Below are positions 45,612-50,821 of a stretch of DNA of 50,821 nt, piece by piece. The position numbers and the translations under genes are program-made. How positions within the stretch are numbered: position 1 is the first letter of the stretch; each line of letters starts with the position of its first letter. Where the stretch lies: positions 1 through 50,821 of the forward strand of contig JAJDNO010000003.1 in the NCBI GenBank assembly GCA_022340615.1, read 5' to 3'. Source of the stretch: Gallionella sp. Lineage in GTDB: Bacteria > Pseudomonadota > Gammaproteobacteria > Burkholderiales > Gallionellaceae. The notes under the pieces were generated by a model. That model did not search any database. It was given only the letters and a program-made list of their open reading frames with translations, and was not told the origin of the DNA.

Positions 45612-46388
45612 TCAGAAATGGTTCTTCCACTCGCGCATCGCAGTAAATACGGCCATTTCGCTGTTGTCGGACAGTCCGCGCTGTTGCAGGGTGCGAATGA
45701 CTTCCGGCTGGGTGCAGCGCAGGAAAGGATTGGTGGCTTTCTCCAGCGCGATGGTGGTGGGCAGCGTGATCTGGTTTGCCGCACGCAGCTGGCGGGTGGT
45801 GTCGATGCGCTGTTTCACGGCGGGATTTTCAGGTTCGCATGCCAGCGCGAAACGCAGGTTGGCAGCCGTGTATTCATGCGCGCAATAAATTCGGGTCGTA
45901 TCGGGAAGCTGTGCAAGACGCTGCAGGGAATGGTGCAACTGCGCCTTGGTGCCTTCGAAATTCCTGCCGCAGCCCGCTCCGAACAGCACATCGCCGCAGA
46001 ACGCGATTCCCGGCGCGAGATACGCAATGTGGTCATCGACATGGCCGGGAATGTCGATGATGTCGAAGCGGATGCCCAGCCCTTCCAGTTCGAGGCTGTC
46101 GCCTTCGCGCAGTTCATTGGTGATGTGCGGATTGTTCGGATGTCTCCGCCCATACACCGGCACGTTGTATACTTCGCGCAATTTTGCGATTCCGCCGATG
46201 TGGTCATTGTGGCGGTGGGTGCACAGGATCGCATCCAGGCGCAGATGGTGCGCGTCGAGGAATGCCAGCACAGGAGCCGCTTCGCCGGGATCGACCACGA
46301 CAGCATGCCGGTCGTCGTGTATGGCCCAGATGTAATTGTCCTGCAATGCAGGGATGGCCGAGATTTTGATTTTTGGGCTGTCGAACAT
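45612..46388 (-). CDS. gloB: Hydroxyacylglutathione hydrolase (glyoxalase II)
   Basis: GloB hydrolyses S-lactoylglutathione to lactate and glutathione, the second step of methylglyoxal detoxification. The 258-residue protein is a metallo-beta-lactamase fold enzyme with the metal motif THRHNDH (His58, His60, Asp62, His63), IPGHVDDHI, AFCGDVLFGAGCGR and YCAHEYT. The position after the first His is Arg instead of the common His, but the HxHxDH ligands are intact. It is divergent from yafS with only 21 bases between the start codons. Confidence 0.95.
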   Translation of the reverse strand: MFDSPKIKISAIPALQDNYIWAIHDDRHAVVVDPGEAAPVLAFLDAHHLRLDAILCTHRHNDHIGGIAKLREVYNVPVYGRRHPNNPHITNELREGDSLELEGLGIRFDIIDIPGHVDDHIAYLAPGIAFCGDVLFGAGCGRNFEGTKAQLHHSLQRLAQLPDTTRIYCAHEYTAANLRFALACEPENPAVKQRIDTTRQLRAANQITLPTTIALEKATNPFLRCTQPEVIRTLQQRGLSDNSEMAVFTAMREWKNHF

Positions 46389-46409
46389 GGAGCAGATGGA
46401 AGTCGAGCG

Positions 46410-47162
46410 ATGCTGAATTGTAAGTCAACTGCAGAAAGTTTGAGCGAATGGTTTGCGACCCCGCAGGGCGACTATGTGCTTAAGCGCGAACAGGCATACT
46501 TCGACCGCACCGTGAGCGGCATATTTGGCTACAACGCTGTGCAATTGTGTCTACCGGAACACGATTTCCTGCAAAGCAGCCGGATACCGTTGCGATTCAG
46601 CGCGGGCAACCAGCGGGGCAACTCGGTGCGCCTGATCAGCACCGAGCTTCCGTTTGACAGCGATTGCATGGATCTGGTGTTGTTGCCGCACGTTCTGGAG
46701 TTTTCGGAATTCCCGCACCAGATACTGCGCGAGGCAGCCCGGGTGCTCAGGCCGGAAGGCAACCTGATCATCAGCGGATTCAACCCGCACAGCCTGTGGG
46801 GATTGCATCGCACACTCGGCCGGCGGCAGGGATATCCCTGGCAAGGCCAGTTCATCGCACTGAACCGTATCAAGGACTGGCTTGCGCTGCTGGATTTCGA
46901 GGTGGCAGGCAGCCGCTTTGCAGCTTATGCGCCGCCATTTCAACAGGCAAAATGGCTGGAACGGTTTTCGTTCATGGAAGCGGCGGGCGACCGCTGGTGG
47001 GCAGTAAGCGGCGGCGTGTATTTCGTGCACGCGATCAAGCGCGTGTACGGGATGCGCCTGATCAAGCCGAAATGGAACGAGGGGCTGGTCAGCAAGCTGT
47101 TGCCGGCCGCCCCCAAGTTGAACAACAAGATTACCCAGCGCAACGAGACAGATAAACAATGA
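46410..47162 (+). CDS. yafS: YafS-like SAM-dependent methyltransferase
   Basis: The 250-residue protein is a class I methyltransferase-like protein. The frame is open far upstream, but the only usable start after gloB is the ATG at 46410. Conserved elements are [55 protein letters not shown]; the SAM-binding first motif is weak. The order gloB-yafS-rnhA-dnaQ is the same as in E. coli, which supports the name. Its substrate is unknown. The stop overlaps rnhA by ATGA. Confidence 0.87.
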   Translation: MLNCKSTAESLSEWFATPQGDYVLKREQAYFDRTVSGIFGYNAVQLCLPEHDFLQSSRIPLRFSAGNQRGNSVRLISTELPFDSDCMDLVLLPHVLEFSEFPHQILREAARVLRPEGNLIISGFNPHSLWGLHRTLGRRQGYPWQGQFIALNRIKDWLALLDFEVAGSRFAAYAPPFQQAKWLERFSFMEAAGDRWWAVSGGVYFVHAIKRVYGMRLIKPKWNEGLVSKLLPAAPKLNNKITQRNETDKQ

Positions 47163-47638
47163 GCAAAGAAACAAAGGATACAGTTGAAGTATTTACCGAT
47201 GGCGCCTGCAAGGGCAACCCCGGTGTGGGCGGATGGGGCGCGTTGCTGCGGAACAAGGGCAAGGAGCGCGAGTTGTTCGGCGGCGAGGCGCACACCACCA
47301 ACAACCGCATGGAACTGATGGGCGCGATCGCCGCGCTGGAAGCGTTGAAGCGGCACTGCCATGTACGGCTGCATACCGACTCGAAATATGTGCAGCAAGG
47401 CATCAGCGAATGGATACACGGCTGGAAAAAGCGCGGCTGGAAGACGGCCGACAAGAAGCCGGTCAAGAACGAGGATCTGTGGCGCAGGCTGGACGAGCTG
47501 GCGCTGGATCACACCGTTGAATGGGTCTGGGTCAAGGGACATGCGGGCCACGACGGCAACGAGCGCGCCGACGAACTGGCGAACCGAGGCGTGGAAATGA
47601 TATCCGGAAAACTCAAGGCGGGAGACGACAATGCGTAA
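47159..47638 (+). CDS. rnhA: Ribonuclease HI
   Basis: RnhA cuts RNA in RNA-DNA hybrids. The 159-residue protein carries the four catalytic acids in [16 protein letters not shown] (Asp), [10 protein letters not shown] (Glu), HTDSKYV (Asp) and [11 protein letters not shown] (Asp). The basic handle region [17 protein letters not shown] is present, as in E. coli. It overlaps yafS by 4 bases and dnaQ by 8. Confidence 0.98.
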   Translation: MSKETKDTVEVFTDGACKGNPGVGGWGALLRNKGKERELFGGEAHTTNNRMELMGAIAALEALKRHCHVRLHTDSKYVQQGISEWIHGWKKRGWKTADKKPVKNEDLWRRLDELALDHTVEWVWVKGHAGHDGNERADELANRGVEMISGKLKAGDDNA

Positions 47639-48329
47639 GATCGTGCTGGACACCGAAACCACCGGCCTGGACCCGAGGCAGGGGCATCGCATCATCGAGC
47701 TGGCGGCAATCGAACTGGACGGACGCAAGGTATCGCTGCGCCGCTTCCATCGCTATCTCAATCCGGACCGCGAAATCGAGGCAGGCGCGGTCGCGGTGCA
47801 CGGCCTGACCTACGAACGCCTGCAGAACGAGCCGAAATTCCCCGACATCGCGGCCAGTTTCCTGGAATTCATCGAGGGCGCCGAGTTGATCATCCATAAT
47901 GCGCCGTTCGATATCGGCTTCCTGAATCACGAGCTGCGTCTGATGGATTTGCCGCCGCTGCAGAACGAAGTGCTGGATACGCTCAGGATGGCGCGCGATA
48001 TGCACCCGGGCAAGAAGAACAGCCTGGATGCGCTGTGCAGCCGCTACGAGATCGACAACGCGCATCGCAGCCTGCACGGCGCGCTGCTGGATACCGAGCT
48101 GCTCGCCGAAGTGTATTTCGCGATGACGCGCGGACAGGACAGCCTGCTCGGCGACGATATGCAGACGACGCGCAAGCCTGCATTGCTCAGCACCGATGCG
48201 TCGCGCCCCAAGCTGAAGGTGCTGATGCCGAGTGCGGAAGAGCTGGCTGAACATCTGCAGCAGCTTGCCGACATCGACAAGGCCAGCAAGGGCGACTGCC
48301 TGTGGAAGAAGCTGGAAGCTTCTGCGTGA
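47631..48329 (+). CDS. dnaQ: DNA polymerase III epsilon subunit (proofreading exonuclease)
   Basis: DnaQ is the 3'-5' exonuclease of the replicative polymerase. The 232-residue protein has Exo [12 protein letters not shown], Exo [15 protein letters not shown] and Exo [21 protein letters not shown], giving a DEDDh active site. A C-terminal tail of about 50 residues binds the alpha subunit, and QTTRKPAL near 180 may be the clamp-binding motif. It overlaps rnhA by 8 bases, a conserved arrangement. Confidence 0.97.
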   Translation: MRKIVLDTETTGLDPRQGHRIIELAAIELDGRKVSLRRFHRYLNPDREIEAGAVAVHGLTYERLQNEPKFPDIAASFLEFIEGAELIIHNAPFDIGFLNHELRLMDLPPLQNEVLDTLRMARDMHPGKKNSLDALCSRYEIDNAHRSLHGALLDTELLAEVYFAMTRGQDSLLGDDMQTTRKPALLSTDASRPKLKVLMPSAEELAEHLQQLADIDKASKGDCLWKKLEASA

Positions 48330-48400
48330 TCGTATTCTGCCCGATCAACCCAGCAATCATTTACCATAAACCTTGCCCGTTCCGGGCATGATCAAAATAC

Positions 48401-49618
48401 ATGAAAACAGACGTGATTATTATCGGATCGGGCGCGGCCGGCCTGATGTGTGCGATTCAGGCCGGGCAGCGCGGGCGTTCCGTGGTGCTGCTCGACCATG
48501 CCAAAAAACTTGCGGAGAAGATACGCATCTCCGGCGGCGGGCGCTGCAACTTTACCAACCTCAACACCGGACCGGAAAACTTCATTTCCGCCAACCCGGA
48601 TTTCTGCCGCTCGGCGCTGGCGCGGTATACGCCGCAGGATTTCATCGAACTGCTGCGGAAGCACAACATCGGCTACCACGAAAAGACGCTCGGGCAATTG
48701 TTCTGCGACGACGAATCGCAGGCGGTGATCGCGATGCTGCGCGAAGAATGCGAGGCGGCAGACGTGAAGCGCTTCATGAACTGCGAGGTCGATGAAATAA
48801 ATTACTCGCCTGAAGCGGAAGACGGAGAGACCAGGCCGCATCATCACCGTTTCCATGTCAGCACTTCGCGCGGGGATTTCAATGCCGAGTCGCTGGTGAT
48901 CGCAACCGGCGGCCTGTCCATACCCAAGACCGGCGCGACTCCTTATGGCTATCACGTTGCGGAACAATTCGGCATACCCATCACCAAACTCAAGCCCGGC
49001 CTGGTGCCGCTGACCTTTGCGCCGGATGACTGGAAGCCCTATGCCGACCTGACCGGCGTCTCGCTCGATGTCGTGGTGAGTTTCGGCAAGCAATCGTTCC
49101 GGGAGAACATGCTGGTCACGCACCGCGGCCTGAGCGGCCCGGCGATATTGCAGATTTCCTCCTACTGGCAGCATGGCGAAGCGCTGCACATCGACCTGCT
49201 GCCTGATCTCGACATGCAGTCCCTGCTGGCCGAGCAGAAGACCAGCAAGAAATTGCTCAGCAATTTCCTGATCCAGTGGTTTCCGAAAAGCTTCTCCGAG
49301 GTGTGGTGCGCCGAGCTTGCTGTGCATCATCAGATCGAAAACAGACCGCTCAACCAGTACAACGACAAGGAGCGCAAACTGATCGCCGCGCAATTGCATG
49401 ACTGGCAGGTGATCCCGTCCGGCACGGCAGGCTACGGCAAGGCAGAAGTAACCTGCGGCGGGATCGACACACACGCGTTGTCTTCCAAGACCATGGAGTG
49501 CATCGAAGTGCCCGGCCTCTATTTCATCGGCGAAGTGGTCGATGTGACCGGATGGCTGGGGGGCTACAACTTCCAGTGGGCATGGGCTTCCGGCTACGCG
49601 GCGGGCCAGTCCGTTTAG
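48401..49618 (+). CDS. HI0933/YhiN-family flavoprotein
   Basis: The 405-residue protein is a FAD-dependent oxidoreductase-like protein. It opens with the Rossmann motif IIGSGAAGLMCAIQAGQRG and continues with the family hallmarks KIRISGGGRCNFTN and LVIATGGLSIPKTGATPYGY. VTHRGLSGPAILQISSYW and the C-terminal GEVVDVTGWLGGYNFQWAWASG complete the pattern. It is cytoplasmic. The family is widespread, but the reaction in this organism is not known. The gene starts 71 bases after dnaQ. Confidence 0.9.
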   Translation: MKTDVIIIGSGAAGLMCAIQAGQRGRSVVLLDHAKKLAEKIRISGGGRCNFTNLNTGPENFISANPDFCRSALARYTPQDFIELLRKHNIGYHEKTLGQLFCDDESQAVIAMLREECEAADVKRFMNCEVDEINYSPEAEDGETRPHHHRFHVSTSRGDFNAESLVIATGGLSIPKTGATPYGYHVAEQFGIPITKLKPGLVPLTFAPDDWKPYADLTGVSLDVVVSFGKQSFRENMLVTHRGLSGPAILQISSYWQHGEALHIDLLPDLDMQSLLAEQKTSKKLLSNFLIQWFPKSFSEVWCAELAVHHQIENRPLNQYNDKERKLIAAQLHDWQVIPSGTAGYGKAEVTCGGIDTHALSSKTMECIEVPGLYFIGEVVDVTGWLGGYNFQWAWASGYAAGQSV

Positions 49619-49665
49619 TGCTATAGTTTCCGAAAATTTGCAGCATTCAAGCGGAGGGATCAGCG

Positions 49666-50265
49666 ATGCGTATCTTGTGGATGGTAGTACTGGCTACATT
49701 GTTGAGCGGTTGCGGTTACAACACCTTTCAGACTACCGATGAGCAGATCAAGGCAAGCTGGGCCGAAGTGCTGAACCAGTATCAGCGGCGCGCCGATCTG
49801 ATCCCGAATCTGGTCAACACCGTCAAGGGTGCTGTAACCCAGGAAAAAGACATCCTTGTCAGCGTCACCGAAGCACGTGCCAAAGTGGGTTCCATCCAGG
49901 CCACACCCGAACTGATCAACGATCCCAAGGCATTTGCCAAATTCCAGGCCGCACAGGGGGAGCTGACATCGGCTCTTTCGCGATTGATGGTTGTGGTCGA
50001 AAGATATCCTCAGATTCAGTCCATTGCCGGCTTTCGCGAGTTGCAGGCGCAACTCGAGGGCACCGAGAACCGCATCACCGTCGCGCGCAACCGCTACATC
50101 CAGGCAGTTCAGGCTTACAACGTTGCGATACGCACCTTTCCGAGCAACCTGACCGCGATGCTGTTCGGCTACAAAGAGAAACCAACGTTCACGGTCGAAA
50201 ACGAGAAGGAAATATCGCGTCCGCCGGCCGTGGATTTTTCCAAGGTTCCGGTATCGGTAGACTGA
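49666..50265 (+). CDS. LemA-family lipoprotein
   Basis: The 199-residue protein has a lipoprotein signal (lipobox LLSGC, Cys16) followed by the LemA helical domain, with the family blocks QYQRRADLIPNLVNTVKG, ILVSVTEARAKV and ENRITVARNRYIQAVQAYNVAIRTFPSN. GGAGGGA precedes the ATG. LemA proteins are usually paired with TPM-domain proteins, as here, and are thought to sit at the envelope; their biochemical role is unclear. Confidence 0.93.
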   Translation: MRILWMVVLATLLSGCGYNTFQTTDEQIKASWAEVLNQYQRRADLIPNLVNTVKGAVTQEKDILVSVTEARAKVGSIQATPELINDPKAFAKFQAAQGELTSALSRLMVVVERYPQIQSIAGFRELQAQLEGTENRITVARNRYIQAVQAYNVAIRTFPSNLTAMLFGYKEKPTFTVENEKEISRPPAVDFSKVPVSVD

Positions 50266-50266
50266 C

Positions 50267-50821
50267 ATGATGCAGATGTCGGCGCGAGGATTCCTGCTTG
50301 CGCTGCTGCTGGGCGGCCTGGCATACACCGGGCTGGCGCACGCCGAAGTCCAACAGGATGCAGTAAAGGTGCCGCTGCTAGTCCAGCGCGTCACCGACCT
50401 GACCTCGACGCTGGATTCCCGGCAGACCCAGGCACTGGAATCCCGTCTAGCCGCATTCGAAGCGAAGAAGGGCGCGCAGCTTGCCGTGCTGATTGTGCCG
50501 ACCACAAAACCAGAAACCATTGAGCAATATGGCATTCGCGTCGTCGACCAATGGAAGCTGGGACGCAAGGGGGTCGATGACGGCGCGCTGCTGCTGATTG
50601 CCAAGGAAGACCACAAATTGCGCATCGAGGTGGGTTATGGACTCGAAGGCGCGCTGAACGACGCCACCGCAATTCGCATCATCGACGAAATCATCGTGCC
50701 GCGTTTCCGCAGCGGCGATTTTTATGCGGGTATCCAGTCTGGCCTGGAGGCGATGATGCAGGTCATCAACGGAGAACCTTTGCCGGCTCCCCAGCGCGCC
50801 GCCGCAAGAGGGCAGGATAAT
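50267..50821 (+). CDS. TPM-domain (YgcG-like) exported protein, 3' partial
   Basis: The frame begins at ATG 50267, one base after the LemA stop, and runs off the window end after 185 codons. A signal peptide (about 1-27, cut near AHA-E) is followed by a TPM domain with LTSTLDSRQTQALESRLAAFE, GAQLAVLIVPTT, WKLGRKGVDDGALLLIAKED, RIEVGYGLEGALND and FRSGDFYAGI. A hydrophobic C-terminus is expected but not visible. A second ATG follows immediately and a third at 50276. It is the usual partner of LemA. Confidence 0.9.
   Translation, partial: MMQMSARGFLLALLLGGLAYTGLAHAEVQQDAVKVPLLVQRVTDLTSTLDSRQTQALESRLAAFEAKKGAQLAVLIVPTTKPETIEQYGIRVVDQWKLGRKGVDDGALLLIAKEDHKLRIEVGYGLEGALNDATAIRIIDEIIVPRFRSGDFYAGIQSGLEAMMQVINGEPLPAPQRAAARGQDN

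Overview
The window looks like a chromosomal segment of a betaproteobacterium, probably in or near the Nitrosomonadales/Gallionellaceae. The grounds are the gloB-yafS-rnhA-dnaQ order, the dapC/dapD/pilU/dapE/prmB block, the hpnC-hpnD hopanoid genes, small class I cytochromes c and a moderately high GC content judged by eye. The genus cannot be fixed from this sequence alone. Most of the window is dense housekeeping DNA; the unusual material lies between about 32.5 and 45.5 kb.

Layout. 1-5.8 kb (+): an iron-sulfur assembly operon sufB(partial)-sufC-sufD-sufS-sufU, joined by four ATGA stop/start overlaps, then an Nfu-type carrier and a Rieske ferredoxin. 5.9-6.0 kb: tRNA-Pro(GGG) with a stable-RNA type promoter. 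6.4-12.6 kb (+): surE, pcm, an NlpD-like lipoprotein, a radical SAM protein, a DUF3025 protein and the Rep helicase. 12.8 kb: a 34-residue membrane peptide with a strong ribosome binding site. 13.2-16.3 kb (+): guaB and guaA, then two perfect 57-bp direct repeats.

16.6-24.1 kb (-): a long co-directional block dapC, dapD, pilU, an ArsC/YffB-like gene, dapE, prmB, hpnC, hpnD, combining lysine/peptidoglycan precursor synthesis, twitching motility, ribosomal protein methylation and squalene synthesis. 24.3-32.4 kb: a mixed region with an EamA transporter, an HD-domain protein, purT, a VOC protein, an isoprenylcysteine methyltransferase-like protein, a PA2779-family protein, the aldo/keto reductase tas, and divergent mnmH/selD.

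32.5-35.5 kb (+): a three-gene operon of an MscS-like channel, a soluble MgtE-like CBS protein and an MgtE transporter. 35.6-38.7 kb (-): a damage-response cassette lexA-like-umuD-umuC whose promoter spacer holds a perfect GAAC-N4-GTTC palindrome, followed upstream by a MazG-like pyrophosphohydrolase. 38.9-40.8 kb: a lone pseudopilin and two tandem paralogous monoheme cytochromes with duplicated promoters. 41.0-44.4 kb (+): a MORN-repeat lipoprotein, a YjbH/GfcD-type outer-membrane protein and a small Ala/Ser/Gly-rich secreted protein, resembling a reduced exopolysaccharide locus. 44.5-45.0 kb (-): a decayed lipoprotein gene. 45.5-48.3 kb: tRNA-Ser(GGA), gloB, yafS, rnhA, dnaQ. 48.4-50.8 kb (+): a flavoprotein of the HI0933/YhiN family, a LemA lipoprotein and the start of a TPM-domain protein cut by the window end.

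No CRISPR array, intact insertion sequence or prophage was seen. The best candidates for new biology are the LexA-like/UmuDC cassette with its Gram-positive-like operator, a family of palindrome-centred intergenic repeats (three copies), the channel/MgtE/MgtE-half operon, the MORN-YjbH-small-protein locus, and the tiny ORFs with good ribosome binding sites.
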